A DNA stretch of 41,415 nucleotides from Methylobacterium sp. J-078. GTDB taxonomy: Bacteria; Pseudomonadota; Alphaproteobacteria; Rhizobiales; Beijerinckiaceae. Positions 9,028-21,027 of this stretch are shown one piece after another. Location: contig NZ_JAKSYI010000065.1 of assembly GCF_022829285.1 (NCBI RefSeq), positions 1 to 41,415 on the forward strand, in the 5' to 3' direction. Within the stretch, counting starts at the first letter, position 1; each line of letters opens with the position of its first letter. The position numbers and the translations under genes were made by a program. The notes under the pieces are model-generated. The model was not told where the DNA came from, did no database searches, and saw only the letters and a list, made by a program, of their open reading frames with translations.

Positions 9028-10149
9028 ATGAAGTCACTGTTTTCAGCCGGTGTCGCCCTCAGCCTGATGCTGGCGGCCACCGCCGCCCAGGCCGAGATCA
9101 AGATCGGCGTGGTCGTCCCCGTCACCGGCCCGAACGCCGCCTTCGGCGCGCAGATCAAGACCGGCGCGCAGCAGGCCATCGCGGACATCAACAAGGCTGG
9201 CGGCGTCAACGGCGAGAAGCTGGTGATGACGGTCGGCGACGACGCCTCCGACCCCAAGCAGGGCGTCTCGGTGGCCAACAAGTTCGCGTCGGAAGGCGTG
9301 AAGGCCGTGGTCGGCGCCTTCAATTCCGGCGTGTCGATCCCGGTCTCCGACGTGCTGCAGGAAGCCGGAATTGTCGAGGTCAGCCCGGCCTCCACGGCGA
9401 TCAAATACACCGAGCGCGGCAACTGGAACACCTTCCGCACCTGCGGACGCGACGACCAGCAGGGCGCCGTGGCGGGCGCCTACCTCGCCGACAAGTTCAA
9501 GGGCAAGAAGATCGCCTTCGTCCATGACAAGACCCCCTACGGCAAGGGCCTGGCCGACGAGACCCTGAAGGCCCTGAAGGCCAAGGGCGGCTCGAACGTG
9601 CTCTACGAGGGCATCAACCCAGGCGAGAAGGATTTTTCCGCCCTGGTCTCGAAGTTGAAGCAAGCCAATGTCGACGTGATCTACTTCGGCGGCCTCTACA
9701 CCGAGGCCGGCCTGCTGATTCGCCAGATGCGCGACCAGAGCCTCAAGGCCCCGCTGATGGGGGGCGACGGCATCGCCGACCGCGAGTTCGCCCAGGTGGC
9801 GGGCCCGGGCTCGGACGGCACCCTGATGACCTTCTCGCCGGATGCCCGCAAGAACCCGAAGGCGAAGGCCACCATCGACGCCTTCAAGGCGATGAACTTC
9901 GACCCCGAGGGCTACACGCTCTATTCCTACGCCGCCACGCAGATCCTCGCCGAAGCGATGAAGGCGACGAAGTCCACCGACGGCCAGAAGGTCGCCGCCT
10001 ACATGCGCGAGGGCAAGCCCTTCAACACGGTGATCGGCGACATCGCCTACGACAAGAAGGGCGACATCACCCGGCCGGACTACGTGATGTACATGTGGAA
10101 GAAGGGCGCCGACGGCTCCATCAACTACGCCGGCAACGAGCAGCCGTAA
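9028..10149 (+). CDS. livK: Branched-chain amino acid ABC transporter substrate-binding protein
   Basis: A 373-residue periplasmic binding protein. It has a signal peptide (MKSLFSAGVALSLMLAATAAQA, about 22 residues) and then the type-I fold with EIKIGVVVPVTGPNAAFGAQIKTGAQQAIADIN at the mature N-terminus. FNSGVSIPVSDVLQEAGIVEVSPAS and FVHDKTPYGKGLADE follow as in Leu/Ile/Val-binding proteins. It lies 85 bp after the DUF6867 gene; AGAGGGGAAA supplies a ribosome site. A strong terminator follows, closing the transport cluster. The precise ligand (Leu/Ile/Val or a related amino acid or amide) cannot be settled from sequence. Confidence 0.93.
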   Translation: MKSLFSAGVALSLMLAATAAQAEIKIGVVVPVTGPNAAFGAQIKTGAQQAIADINKAGGVNGEKLVMTVGDDASDPKQGVSVANKFASEGVKAVVGAFNSGVSIPVSDVLQEAGIVEVSPASTAIKYTERGNWNTFRTCGRDDQQGAVAGAYLADKFKGKKIAFVHDKTPYGKGLADETLKALKAKGGSNVLYEGINPGEKDFSALVSKLKQANVDVIYFGGLYTEAGLLIRQMRDQSLKAPLMGGDGIADREFAQVAGPGSDGTLMTFSPDARKNPKAKATIDAFKAMNFDPEGYTLYSYAATQILAEAMKATKSTDGQKVAAYMREGKPFNTVIGDIAYDKKGDITRPDYVMYMWKKGADGSINYAGNEQP

Positions 10150-10175
10150 GCAGTGCCGGCTTCGTGGCCGATCCG

Positions 10176-10205
10176 GGCCGGGGGCGCGTTCCCCCGGCCT
10201 TTTTT
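10176..10205 (+). terminator. Rho-independent terminator of the liv cluster
   Basis: Perfect 9-bp stem GGCCGGGGG/CCCCCGGCC with loop CGCGTT, followed by six T. Confidence 0.95.
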
Positions 10206-10406
10206 CTGCGTGAATGTGCGATCCCGCCCCAGGGGAACGGGTCTCGTGACGCCGCGACGACGGAGCGGTGACCGTTCGGCGACGAGGCGCCCGGTCACCG
10301 CATGTCAGACCTGCCCACATCGTGGGAACGCGAGGGTTAACGGATCGCGTTCGTTCGGCTACCCCAAGCTGTGCCGTAGTGATGGCATCGCACTTGAGGA
10401 GCCTGG

Positions 10407-10595
10407 ATGACCAAAGACGTGCAGCACGATCGCTCTGCCTCGCCGCTCGCATCCGTCTCTGACGAGATCTACTCTCCCCTCCAGAACCAAAGCCCGGACA
10501 GACCGGGCGAAGACGCTCCGGCCCCCGTGCCGGATGCACAGACCACCTCGACTTTCGAAAGCGACAGCTTCGCGGGCTTCGGCTCCTTCGGCTGA
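10407..10595 (+). CDS. Small acidic peptide ending FGSFG, unknown function
   Basis: A 62-residue ORF preceded by an excellent ribosome site (GAGGAG, 5 bp before ATG). The sequence is Ser/Pro/Asp-rich with no signal peptide or membrane segment, and ends TFESDSFAGFGSFG. The gene is isolated between the liv terminator and the dedA-like gene. The C-terminal pattern Phe-x-Ser-x-x fits the FxSxx-COOH peptides known as radical-SAM substrates in actinobacteria, but no maturase is in the window, so this may be chance. Whether it is a peptide precursor or an ordinary small protein is unknown. Confidence 0.5.
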   Translation: MTKDVQHDRSASPLASVSDEIYSPLQNQSPDRPGEDAPAPVPDAQTTSTFESDSFAGFGSFG

Positions 10596-10766
10596 TCCGC
10601 GAGCGCGCAGCGCTCCGAACTGTCCGGAAGGCCGGACCGGTGGCGCCGCGCGCTCGACCTCATGACGAAGTCTCCGCGTCGCGTGGCCCGGCACCGCCAC
10701 GGACGAGCCCCGCTCCCGCCATGATCCCCCGCTCTGTGTCGCGGGATCATCGATGCGGGAATGCTG

Positions 10767-11408
10767 ATGTCCTTTCTCTCGAACCTGCCCATCGCCGACC
10801 TGATCGCCAGCTACGGCTACCTCGCGATCTTCGTCGTCATCGCCCTCGAAAGCGCCGGCGTGCCGTTGCCCGGCGAGACGATCCTGATCTCCTCGGCGGT
10901 CTATGCCGGCAGCACCGGCCAACTGAACATCGGCCTCATCATCCTGGCCGCCGCGGCGGCCGCGATCCTGGGCGACAATCTCGGCTACTGGGTCGGCCGC
11001 CGCTGGGGGATGCCGCTCCTGCTGCGCTACGGCCATCTCATCGCCCTCGATCACGGCCGGCTCAAGCTCGGGCAGTACCTGTTCCGCGAGCATGGCGGGA
11101 AGATCGTGTTCTTCGGCCGCTTCACCGCGATGCTGCGCGCCTACGCGGCGGTGCTCGCCGGCGTGAACAAGCTCGATGCGCGCCGCTTCCTCATCTTCAA
11201 CGGCCTCGGCGGCATCGCCTGGGCGACGATCATGGGCCTCGGCTCGTACTTCTGCGGCCGCTCCATCGAGCACATCGCCGGCCCGGTCGGCCTCGCCCTC
11301 CTGGCGCTGGTGATCTTCGGCGGCCTCGCCCTGTGGCTGTTCGTGCGCAAGCACGAGACCCGGCTCCTCGCCGAGGCCGAGACCGCGATCCCCGGCCCGC
11401 TGGCCTGA
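10767..11408 (+). CDS. DedA-family membrane protein
   Basis: A 213-residue integral membrane protein of the DedA/VTT (SNARE-associated) family, whose members act as lipid flippases or carriers, often of undecaprenyl phosphate. Hallmarks are the ESAGVPLPGETIL motif in the first third, GDNLGYWVGRRWG, and FFGRFTAMLRAYAAVLAGVNKL (the conserved F/GR-x3-R region), with further membrane segments to the C-terminus. ATG 10767 has GCGGGA 6 bp upstream; ATG 10761 (two residues longer) is the alternative. It appears to be a single-gene unit closed by a strong terminator. Confidence 0.9.
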   Translation: MSFLSNLPIADLIASYGYLAIFVVIALESAGVPLPGETILISSAVYAGSTGQLNIGLIILAAAAAAILGDNLGYWVGRRWGMPLLLRYGHLIALDHGRLKLGQYLFREHGGKIVFFGRFTAMLRAYAAVLAGVNKLDARRFLIFNGLGGIAWATIMGLGSYFCGRSIEHIAGPVGLALLALVIFGGLALWLFVRKHETRLLAEAETAIPGPLA

Positions 11409-11425
11409 CCGCATGCGCCGATCCG

Positions 11426-11464
11426 AAAAACCCCCGCCGGTCCATGACCGGCGGGGGTTTTTCG
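11426..11464. terminator. Bidirectional rho-independent terminator
   Basis: AAAAACCCCCGCCGGT-ccatg-ACCGGCGGGGGTTTTT is a perfect long stem with A-run and T-run flanks. It can stop the dedA-like transcript from the left and the tRNA-Asn transcript from the right. Confidence 0.93.
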
Positions 11465-11645
11465 ACGCGAGGCTTCGGGAGACCGAGCCGGATGCGGAGC
11501 ACCGGACGCGAGCAAAAACGGCGCCGAAGGAGCGGCGCGGATGATGCAGACAGGATATGAGAGGAACGCGGCGCCTGATCCCACAGGATCGGCCCTGCCG
11601 GTATAGCCAGTCCACCAAGTGAACGGCTAAGTCTTGAAGAAGGTT

Positions 11646-11721
11646 TGGCTCCCCGAGCAGGACTCGAACCTGCGACAAAGCGATTAACAGTCGCTTGCTC
11701 TACCAACTGAGCTATCGGGGA
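11646..11721 (-). tRNA. tRNA-Asn (anticodon GTT)
   Basis: 76 nt including an encoded CCA. The acceptor stem TCCCCGA pairs with TCGGGGA, the discriminator base is G, the anticodon loop CTGTTAA reads GTT, and the T-loop is TTCGAGT. A promoter sits immediately upstream at 11733-11761. Confidence 0.97.
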
Positions 11722-11732
11722 CCGCGATCGGG

Positions 11733-11761
11733 GGTCTACACAGCACATCGCCGGGACGCAA
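11733..11761 (-). promoter_or_regulatory. Promoter of tRNA-Asn
   Basis: On the minus strand TTGCGT (11756-11761), 17 bp, TAGACC (11733-11738). The start would be only about 5 nt before the tRNA. Confidence 0.5.
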
Positions 11762-11906
11762 GGGTGTCCGGGCCAGGGATTTGACGAATCCGTCATATTT
11801 TTTGGCCGCCCCCTACGCGTGCGGTCCGGTTCCGCCCGATTGCGCCTCCGCCGCGGGGCCTCGCCGGAGAATTGCATCCCTTTTTGCGAAGATCGTCCAA
11901 AGGCCG

Positions 11907-11935
11907 TTGCCCTCGCGCCCGGGCCTCTGCTAGAG
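11907..11935 (+). promoter_or_regulatory. Promoter of tRNA-Cys
   Basis: TTGCCC (11907-11912), 17 bp, CTAGAG (11930-11935). It lies about 66 nt of leader ahead of the tRNA. Confidence 0.55.
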
Positions 11936-12007
11936 ACCGCTCTCCCCGAGCCGGCCGCCCGGACGGGGGTCGCCGAGAGGGCCCGATCCGTCGGGCCGCG
12001 CGACAGA

Positions 12008-12081
12008 GGCCTCGTGGCGGAGTGGTTACGCAGAGGACTGCAAATCCTTGCACCCCGGTTCGATTCCGGGCGAGGCCTCCA
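12008..12081 (+). tRNA. tRNA-Cys (anticodon GCA)
   Basis: 74 nt including an encoded CCA. The acceptor stem GGCCTCG pairs with CGAGGCC, the discriminator is T, the anticodon loop CTGCAAA reads GCA, and the T-arm is CCGGTTCGATTCCGG. Confidence 0.97.
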
Positions 12082-12249
12082 AGAATTTTTCCCGCACAGC
12101 GCTGCAACGGGCGGTCCATCGATCCGATGGCTGAAGCCTCGCGCGCTGCGGCACGGGACCGACCGACCCAGTCCGACACCCTGCGCATGGCGAACGGCCC
12201 GTCGCGAACCTTGCGTTTTGCGGGTCGATCCACGACAAACTCCCAAGCT

Positions 12250-12275
12250 TCGGGAGGGCCGTCCGGCCCTCCCGA
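12250..12275. other. Strong hairpin between tRNA-Cys and the methyltransferase gene
   Basis: An 11-bp perfect stem, TCGGGAGGGCC/GGCCCTCCCGA with a GTCC loop, without a T-run. It could limit read-through from the tRNA or lie in the leader of the gene starting 52 bp downstream. Confidence 0.55.
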
Positions 12276-12327
12276 GGGGACAGACCGGCGCCCGGCGCCG
12301 GACCAGCGTCGAGGGAAGACGGCACCC

Positions 12328-12978
12328 ATGCTCGATTACGCGCAGGCGCGACGCCTCATGGTCGATTGTCAGTTGCGGACCTTCGACGTGAACGACGTCC
12401 CGGTCCTCGACGCGTTCGGGGAGATTGCCCGCGAGGCCTTCGTGCCGCCGGGGCGCGAGGACTTCGCCTATATCGATCAGACCCTGCGGCTCGGCCCCCA
12501 GGGCCGCGCGATGCCGGCACCGATGCTGCTGGCGCGCATGATCCAGGCCCTGGCGATCCAGCCGGGCGAGAAGGCCCTCGATGTCGGCACGGGCTACGGC
12601 TACGGCGCCGCCATCCTGAGCCGGGTCGGCGCCCAGGTGACGGCCCTCGAATCCGACCCGGACCTCGCGGCCAGCGCCCGCACCCGCCTCGCCGCCTTCG
12701 ACGGGATCGCGGTCGTGGAGGCCCCCCTGGAGACCGGCGATGCCAAGTCCGGTCCTTACGACGGCATCCTGGTGAACGGCCGGATCGAGACCCGGCCCCA
12801 GGCGCTCCTGGAGCAGCTGACGGATGGCGGCCGTCTCGTCTGCGTGATGGGCCGGGACCGGGCCGCCAAGGCGACCCTGTTCGTGCGGGCCGGCGATGCG
12901 TTCGGCGCGCGCCCGCTCTTCGATGCGGCCCTCCCGGCGCTGGGCGCCTACGCGGCAGAGGCCGGATTCGCCTTCTGA
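12328..12978 (+). CDS. Protein-L-isoaspartate O-methyltransferase-family protein
   Basis: A 216-residue cytoplasmic SAM-dependent methyltransferase of the PCMT family. N-terminal LDYAQARRLMVDCQLRTFDVND and FVPPGREDFAYID match the alphaproteobacterial branch. SAM motif I is ALDVGTGYGYGAAILSRVG (about 83-101), followed by the acidic residue in ALESDPDLA. The family repairs isoaspartyl residues, but members lacking the classical TISQP segment, as here (GRAMPAPMLLARM), may have another role. ATG 12328 fits the family start. The tolC-like gene follows after 295 bp of non-coding DNA in which I see no further gene. Confidence 0.88.
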   Translation: MLDYAQARRLMVDCQLRTFDVNDVPVLDAFGEIAREAFVPPGREDFAYIDQTLRLGPQGRAMPAPMLLARMIQALAIQPGEKALDVGTGYGYGAAILSRVGAQVTALESDPDLAASARTRLAAFDGIAVVEAPLETGDAKSGPYDGILVNGRIETRPQALLEQLTDGGRLVCVMGRDRAAKATLFVRAGDAFGARPLFDAALPALGAYAAEAGFAF

Positions 12979-13273
12979 GGGTAGCCCGAACCCCGTCGCA
13001 ATCCCCCTGCGGGGCGGGTCTCATGCCCCCGCGGCACCCGTTGGTGTGACCCTTGAGGGGCATCGACGGAAGTCGGTCCGCCGCAGCGCCTGGCGCATCC
13101 CCGGTGTCGCTTTTTTGTGGCACCCCCGGCCATTCGTGCAGTGCGCAGGAACCAGCCGGTGCTCCGTCAACGAAGGTCGGCTAGACTTGGCGCCGAGGCG
13201 GGCAATCCGGATCGCGTCCAGGCGCGGCGGCCATTCCAAGGCCGTCCGGTTCATCGAAAAACCGCAAGGGCTG

Positions 13274-14668
13274 ATGAGCGTGAAAGAATCGAGACCTGCG
13301 ATGCGTGCGCGGCTTCGGCCCGGCGCCGTCGCCGTGCTGGCCTTCGCGTTGGCGAATCCCGCCACGGCCGAGACGCTGGAAAGCGCGCTCTCGCGGGCCT
13401 ATGCGGCCAATCCCGCCCTGAATTCCGGACGCGCCGGCGTGCGTGCGACCGACGAGAGCGTGGCCCAGGCCAAGTCCGGGTATCGCCCGACCGTGAGCAT
13501 CGACGCGGATATCGGCCTCTCCCGGACCCAGGGGCAGGTTGCGACCCAACCCATCAACAACGTCACCCGGCCCGGCGGCGCCGGCCTGACCGTGAACCAG
13601 ACCCTGTTCAACGGCTTTCGCACCGACAACCAGACCCGACAGGCGGAATCGGACGTGCTCCGCGTCCGGGAGGCGCTGCGCGCCACCGAGATGAACACGC
13701 TGTTCAACGCCGCTCAGGCCTACATGTTCGTGCTGAGCGACACGGCGAACCTGGAATTGCGCCGCAACAACGTCGAGGTTCTGGAAGAGCAGCTCCGTCA
13801 GACGCGCGACCGCTTCAACGTGGGCGAGGTGACCCGCACCGACGTCGCCCAGGCCGAGGCCCGCCTTGCCGGCGCGCGCTCCGAGGTGAGCGGCGCCGAG
13901 GCGACGCTGCGCGCCAGCATCGGCAACTACCGGCGCTTCATCGGCGTCGAGCCGCGTCAGCTTGCGCCGGGCCGCCCCCTCGACCGCTACGTGCCCGCGA
14001 ACCTCGATACGGCGCTTAACATCGGCCTCAAGGAGCACCCGCAGATCGCCTCGGCGCTGCACCTCGTGGACGTGGCCGAAGCGCAGGTGAGGGTGCTCGA
14101 GGGCGCGCTCTACCCGACCGCCGGCATTCAGGGCACGGTGCAGCAGCGCTACGACAACCAGTTCCCGGGCGACAACGCGGTCAGCGCGTCCATCGTCGGC
14201 CGGCTCTCGATCCCCCTCTACGAGGGCGGACAGACCTACTCGCAGATCCGCCAGGCCAAGGAGACGGTCGGCCAGCGCCGCCTCGATGCCGAGGACACCC
14301 GCGATCAGGTCCGCTCGGCGATCGTCACCGCCTGGGGCCGGCTGGAGGCCGCAAAGGCGCAGGTCATCGCCTCGCAGGCGCAGGTGCAGGCCAACGAGGT
14401 GGCGCTGAACGGCGTGCGCGAGGAGGCCCGCGTGGGCCAGCGCACCACCCTCGACGTCCTCAACGCGCAGCAGGAACTGCTGAACGCCCGCACCAATCTC
14501 ATCGTCGCCCAGCGCGACCGGGTGATCTTCTCCTACGGCGTCGTCCAGGCGGTGGGCCGCCTCACCGTGCGCTTCACCGCGCTGCCGGTAGCGGTCTACA
14601 GCCCGAAGGAGCACTTCGATCAGGTCAAGGACCTCTGGTACGGCGTGCGCACGCCCGACGGCCGATAG
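13274..14668 (+). CDS. tolC: TolC-family outer-membrane channel protein
   Basis: A 464-residue outer-membrane efflux protein. Residues about 10-36 form a signal peptide (ARLRPGAVAVLAFALANPATA). Two OEP repeats follow: the first begins ETLESALSRAYAANPALNS, and the second has the long helices AQAEARLAGARSEVSGAEATLRA and VGQRTTLDVLNAQQELLNARTNLIVAQRD. TolC trimers form the exit duct for type I secretion and RND pumps, so this could serve export of the RTX phosphatase encoded at 25692 (inference, no linkage). ATG 13274 was chosen; ATG 13301 is a shorter option that keeps the signal peptide. Confidence 0.92.
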   Translation: MSVKESRPAMRARLRPGAVAVLAFALANPATAETLESALSRAYAANPALNSGRAGVRATDESVAQAKSGYRPTVSIDADIGLSRTQGQVATQPINNVTRPGGAGLTVNQTLFNGFRTDNQTRQAESDVLRVREALRATEMNTLFNAAQAYMFVLSDTANLELRRNNVEVLEEQLRQTRDRFNVGEVTRTDVAQAEARLAGARSEVSGAEATLRASIGNYRRFIGVEPRQLAPGRPLDRYVPANLDTALNIGLKEHPQIASALHLVDVAEAQVRVLEGALYPTAGIQGTVQQRYDNQFPGDNAVSASIVGRLSIPLYEGGQTYSQIRQAKETVGQRRLDAEDTRDQVRSAIVTAWGRLEAAKAQVIASQAQVQANEVALNGVREEARVGQRTTLDVLNAQQELLNARTNLIVAQRDRVIFSYGVVQAVGRLTVRFTALPVAVYSPKEHFDQVKDLWYGVRTPDGR

Positions 14669-14764
14669 GACCTCCGGGCAACGGGACACCGGAGCAAAAG
14701 GATACCGGGGCAGAAGGATATCGGGGATTGGCGGGCTTATCCCGCGCCGCGCGCTGGGCGACGC

Positions 14765-14793
14765 TTGTGTCCGGATGGGAGCATGAAATACTC
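14765..14793 (+). promoter_or_regulatory. Candidate promoter of popZ
   Basis: TTGTGT (14765-14770), 17 bp, ATACTC (14788-14793), about 45 bp before the start codon. Confidence 0.4.
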
Positions 14794-14838
14794 GGCCCCG
14801 TCAGCAAACGTTTACCCTTTTGACCGAGCATCGTCCGG

Positions 14839-15441
14839 ATGAGTGCAGCGAGCCCCAAGGTGCCGGATAAGGCGCAGGAACCCTCCATGGAGGAGATCCT
14901 CGCCTCCATTCGCCGCATCATCGCGGACGACCAGAACGCCAAGGCCGAGGTGGTGGCGCCCCAGCGCTCCGCCCCGCTGCCCGAGAACGACGACGTCCTC
15001 GATCTCGCCGAAATCGCCCAGCCCGTGCGAAAGCCCGCTCCCCTGGAGGAGCCCGAGATCGCGTTCCGCAAGGCGCCGATCGAGGACGGGCAGATCGATT
15101 TCGACGCGATCTCCTTCGACGACGACGACGAGGACGAGCCGGAGCCTCCGCCGCCGGTCCGGGCCGCCGCCCCCGTGGAGCCGCCGCGCCCTGTGCCGCG
15201 GGCACCGGAGCCGGAACCGACGCCCACGGAGCGCCTGACCTCGGCCGTCACCGACGCCAGCGTGGCGCAGGCCTTCCACATGCTGTCCAACACCGTGCTG
15301 AGCAGCCAGGCCCGCACCCTCGAAGACCTCGTGCAGGACATGCTCCGGCCGATGCTGAAGGGCTGGCTCGACGAGAACCTGCCGAGCATGGTCGAGCGCC
15401 TGGTCCGGGCCGAGATCGAGCGCGTGGCCAGGGGCCGCTAG
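14839..15441 (+). CDS. popZ: Polar organizing protein PopZ
   Basis: A 200-residue protein with the PopZ (DUF2497) architecture: a conserved N-terminal helix (EPSMEEILASIRRIIADDQ, about 14-32), an acidic and proline-rich disordered middle (DDDDEDEPEPPPPV), and a C-terminal helical region (LEDLVQDMLRPMLKGWLDENLPSMVERLVRAEIERVARG) that drives self-assembly. In alphaproteobacteria PopZ builds a polar network that anchors the ParB-parS centromere and recruits cell-cycle regulators. It lies directly upstream of valS, as in many relatives. Confidence 0.92.
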   Translation: MSAASPKVPDKAQEPSMEEILASIRRIIADDQNAKAEVVAPQRSAPLPENDDVLDLAEIAQPVRKPAPLEEPEIAFRKAPIEDGQIDFDAISFDDDDEDEPEPPPPVRAAAPVEPPRPVPRAPEPEPTPTERLTSAVTDASVAQAFHMLSNTVLSSQARTLEDLVQDMLRPMLKGWLDENLPSMVERLVRAEIERVARGR

Positions 15442-15546
15442 GGCCACCGACGTCGAATCGCGGGGCTCGCGAGTTGACGCAAGGGCCGTGACGGGTTGAA
15501 AGCGGGCCAGCTTCCGCTTCTCCCGACACGTGAACCGACTCCGCCC

Positions 15547-18282
<2,736 letters not shown>

Positions 18283-18289
18283 GCGGGTC

Positions 18290-19288
18290 GTGACCGCCGC
18301 CCACACGCTGACCGATCTCGGCTGGTCCGCCTTCTTCGCGGACCAGTGCCGGCCCGACGAGGCAGCGCTCCTGCCCCAGCGCATCGCCACCGTGCATCGC
18401 GCCCGCATGGGCGCCGTCTCGGAGGCGGGGGCGGTCAAGCTCATGCTGCCGGTCCATACCAACACCGGCGACTACGCGGTCGGCGACTGGGTCCTGGTCG
18501 AGGCCGATACACAGATGCTGCGCCGGCGCCTCGATCGCCGCACCGTGCTGGAGCGGCGCCGGGAGGGGAGCACGGCGCCGCAGCTCGCGGCGGCGAATGT
18601 CGACGCCCTGTTCATCGTCACCTCCTGCAACGCGGACTTCAACCCGACGCGGCTGGAGCGCTACCTTGCGCTGGCCAACCAAGGCGGGGCGGAGCCCGTG
18701 ATCGTGCTGACCAAGGCGGATGTAGCCGAGGATGCGGAGCGTTATCGGCGGGAGGCCCTGGCGCTCCAGCGCGACCTGCGGGTCGTCCTCGTGAACCCGC
18801 GCGAACCCGAGGCCGCGACGCATCTTCGCCCCTGGTGCGGCCCGGGCCGCACCGTGGCGGTGGTGGGCTCGTCCGGTGTCGGCAAGTCGACGCTGGTCAA
18901 CACCCTGGCCGGGCCGGACAACGACGCCCCTCAGGCGACGGGCGGCATCCGCGAGCACGACGCGAAGGGCCGCCACACCACCACGAGCCGCTCGCTGCAC
19001 GCCATCGCGGGGGGCGGCTGGATCATCGACACGCCGGGCATCCGCTCGCTTCAGCTCGGCGACGCGGCGGAAGGCCTCGACACGCTGTTCGCCGAGATCA
19101 CCGAGCTGGCGCCGGACTGCCGCTTTCGCGACTGCACCCACGCGCACGAGCCCGGATGCGCCGTCCAGGCCGCCGTGGCGGAGGGCCGGCTCGATCCCGA
19201 GCGGCTCGCGCGCTGGCGCACGCTCCGGGCGGAGAACCGGGGCAACACCGTCGTCCCCACGGGCCCGCGCGGCAACAAGCGGCGCTGA
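18290..19288 (+). CDS. rsgA: Ribosome small-subunit-dependent GTPase RsgA
   Basis: A 332-residue circularly permuted GTPase. The order is OB-like N-domain (about 45-85), G4 (VLTKAD), then G1 (GSSGVGKST), G2 region (ATGGIREHDAKGRHTTT) and G3 (DTPGIRS), followed by the zinc-binding cluster DCRFRDCTHAHEPGC. It helps mature the 30S subunit and releases it in a GTP-dependent manner. GTG 18290 is chosen; it is 7 bp after valS, and no ATG fits the family start. It faces purD tail to tail with 8 bp between the stops. Confidence 0.93.
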   Translation: MTAAHTLTDLGWSAFFADQCRPDEAALLPQRIATVHRARMGAVSEAGAVKLMLPVHTNTGDYAVGDWVLVEADTQMLRRRLDRRTVLERRREGSTAPQLAAANVDALFIVTSCNADFNPTRLERYLALANQGGAEPVIVLTKADVAEDAERYRREALALQRDLRVVLVNPREPEAATHLRPWCGPGRTVAVVGSSGVGKSTLVNTLAGPDNDAPQATGGIREHDAKGRHTTTSRSLHAIAGGGWIIDTPGIRSLQLGDAAEGLDTLFAEITELAPDCRFRDCTHAHEPGCAVQAAVAEGRLDPERLARWRTLRAENRGNTVVPTGPRGNKRR

Positions 19289-19296
19289 GGGACGGA

Positions 19297-20580
19297 TCAG
19301 ATACCGTCGCCGGCGACCTCCCGGGCGACGGCGCGGCGGCCGATGTCCCGGCGGCAGAAGCCCTCCGGCCAGTCGATCCGCGCGATGGCCGCGTAGGCGC
19401 GGGCCTGGGCCTCCAGCATGCTCTCGCCCAGCGCCGTGACAGCGAGCACCCGGCCGCCATCGGCCAGGAGCCGCCCACCCTCGGCGCGCGTGCCGGCCTG
19501 GAACACCAGAACGTCGGTGCCCGTGTCCGCCGACGCGACGCCCCGGATCTCGGAGCCGCGCATCACGGTGCCGGGGTAACCGGCGGCCGCCATCACCACC
19601 GTCAGCGCCGCGCGCCGCGCATCGAATTCCAGGCTGATGCCCGAGACGTCGCCCTCGCAGGCCGCCAGCAGGGCCGGCACGAGGTCGGAGGCGAGGCGGG
19701 GCATCAGCACCTGCGCCTCGGGGTCGCCGAAGCGGGTGTTGTACTCGATCAGCTTGGGCCCGTCGGCGGTGAGCATCAGACCGGCATACAGAATGCCGGT
19801 GAACGGCGTGCCGCGGGCGCGCATACCGTCGAGGGTGGGGCCGATAATGGTCTCCATCACCTCCCGTTCCAGGGCGGGAGTGAGGATGGTGGCGGGCGAG
19901 TAGGCCCCCATGCCGCCGGTGTTGGGGCCGCGATCACCATCGAAGACGCGCTTGTGGTCCTGGGCCGTGCCGACCGGGACCGCGCGGGTCCCGTCGCAGA
20001 GGGCGAAGAAGCTCGCTTCCTCGCCGAACAGGCATTCCTCGATGACGATCTCGGCGCCCGGCTCCTCTAAGAGGGCGCGCACCGCCGCCTCGGCCTGGTC
20101 GCGGGTCTCGGCTACCACCACGCCCTTGCCGGCCGCCAGCCCGTCAGCCTTCACCACGATGGGCGCGCCCCGCTCGGCGAGGTAGGCGAGGGCCGGCTCG
20201 AGGGCCCGGAAGCGCGCGAAGGCGGCGGTGGGGATGCCGACCTCGGCGCAGAGGTCCTTGGTGAACCCCTTCGAGCCCTCGAGCTGCGCGGCGGCCCGGG
20301 TGGGCCCGAAGGCGCGGATGCCCGCCGCCTGGAGATCGTCGACGAGGCCCGCCACCAGGGGCGCCTCGGGCCCGACCACCACGAGGCCGATGCGCTCACC
20401 CGAGCAGAAGGCACGGATGGCGGCATGGTCCGAGACGTCGAGGTCCGGCCGGTTCTCGCCGAACGCGGCCGTGCCGGGATTGCCCGGCGCCGTGAACAGG
20501 CGGGCGCAGAGCGGGCTCTTCGCGATGGCGTAGGCCAGGGCGTGCTCGCGGCCGCCCGAGCCGATCAGAAGGATATTCAT
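19297..20580 (-). CDS. purD: Phosphoribosylamine--glycine ligase
   Basis: A 427-residue enzyme of purine synthesis that joins glycine to 5-phosphoribosylamine with ATP. It starts with [16 protein letters not shown], then shows the ATP-grasp features ([36 protein letters not shown]) and [13 protein letters not shown], and [20 protein letters not shown] near the C-terminal third. All are as in PurD, at normal length. A much longer open frame extends upstream to 21234 but has no homologous character; ATG 20580 matches the family. Convergent with rsgA. Confidence 0.96.
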   Translation of the reverse strand: MNILLIGSGGREHALAYAIAKSPLCARLFTAPGNPGTAAFGENRPDLDVSDHAAIRAFCSGERIGLVVVGPEAPLVAGLVDDLQAAGIRAFGPTRAAAQLEGSKGFTKDLCAEVGIPTAAFARFRALEPALAYLAERGAPIVVKADGLAAGKGVVVAETRDQAEAAVRALLEEPGAEIVIEECLFGEEASFFALCDGTRAVPVGTAQDHKRVFDGDRGPNTGGMGAYSPATILTPALEREVMETIIGPTLDGMRARGTPFTGILYAGLMLTADGPKLIEYNTRFGDPEAQVLMPRLASDLVPALLAACEGDVSGISLEFDARRAALTVVMAAAGYPGTVMRGSEIRGVASADTGTDVLVFQAGTRAEGGRLLADGGRVLAVTALGESMLEAQARAYAAIARIDWPEGFCRRDIGRRAVAREVAGDGI

Positions 20581-20760
20581 GGGGGGTGTGTTCCCCAAAA
20601 GTCGTTCCTTGAAAAGGCCGAATCGCGGGCGGGCGTGCGCCTGTGCACGGGAGGCGGTGCGGGTCGATGCGTCGAACGGCGCGGGAAACCGGGGCGGAGA
20701 GAAGAATCGTCTCGTATTTTCCCCTGGAACGAACGCAGGTCGACGGCGTTTACGAGTATC

Positions 20761-20973
20761 ATGCCAGGCTGTCGCAAATCCGTTCCGTTTTCGATGGCAC
20801 CGCTCCCGACGCGGCGTGTGATCCTGTCGCACTACGTGCACAAGGGGCGCCACCCGGTCCGCGCCGCGAACGACAACCGTCGCGTGGACGGCCTGCCGAT
20901 CTGGCGGATGGCACTGGCGGTGAGCGCCGTCCCGATCGTGTCCGTGCTGGTGATCCTGTCGATCCTGATGTGA
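20761..20973 (+). CDS. Small single-span membrane protein, hypothetical
   Basis: A possible 70-residue protein (60 residues if ATG 20794 is used). It has a basic N-terminal part with the motif VRAANDNRR, of the AANDN kind often seen in small rhizobial proteins, and a C-terminal hydrophobic span, [20 protein letters not shown]. It lies in the 447-bp gap between purD (leftward) and xseA (rightward). No good ribosome site is visible before either ATG, so both the start and the existence of the gene are uncertain. Confidence 0.42.
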   Translation: MPGCRKSVPFSMAPLPTRRVILSHYVHKGRHPVRAANDNRRVDGLPIWRMALAVSAVPIVSVLVILSILM

Positions 20974-21027
20974 GGCAACCGCCCGCCTCGGTGGGATATC
21001 TCTACCTGAGGCAGGTCTGGACCTAAG

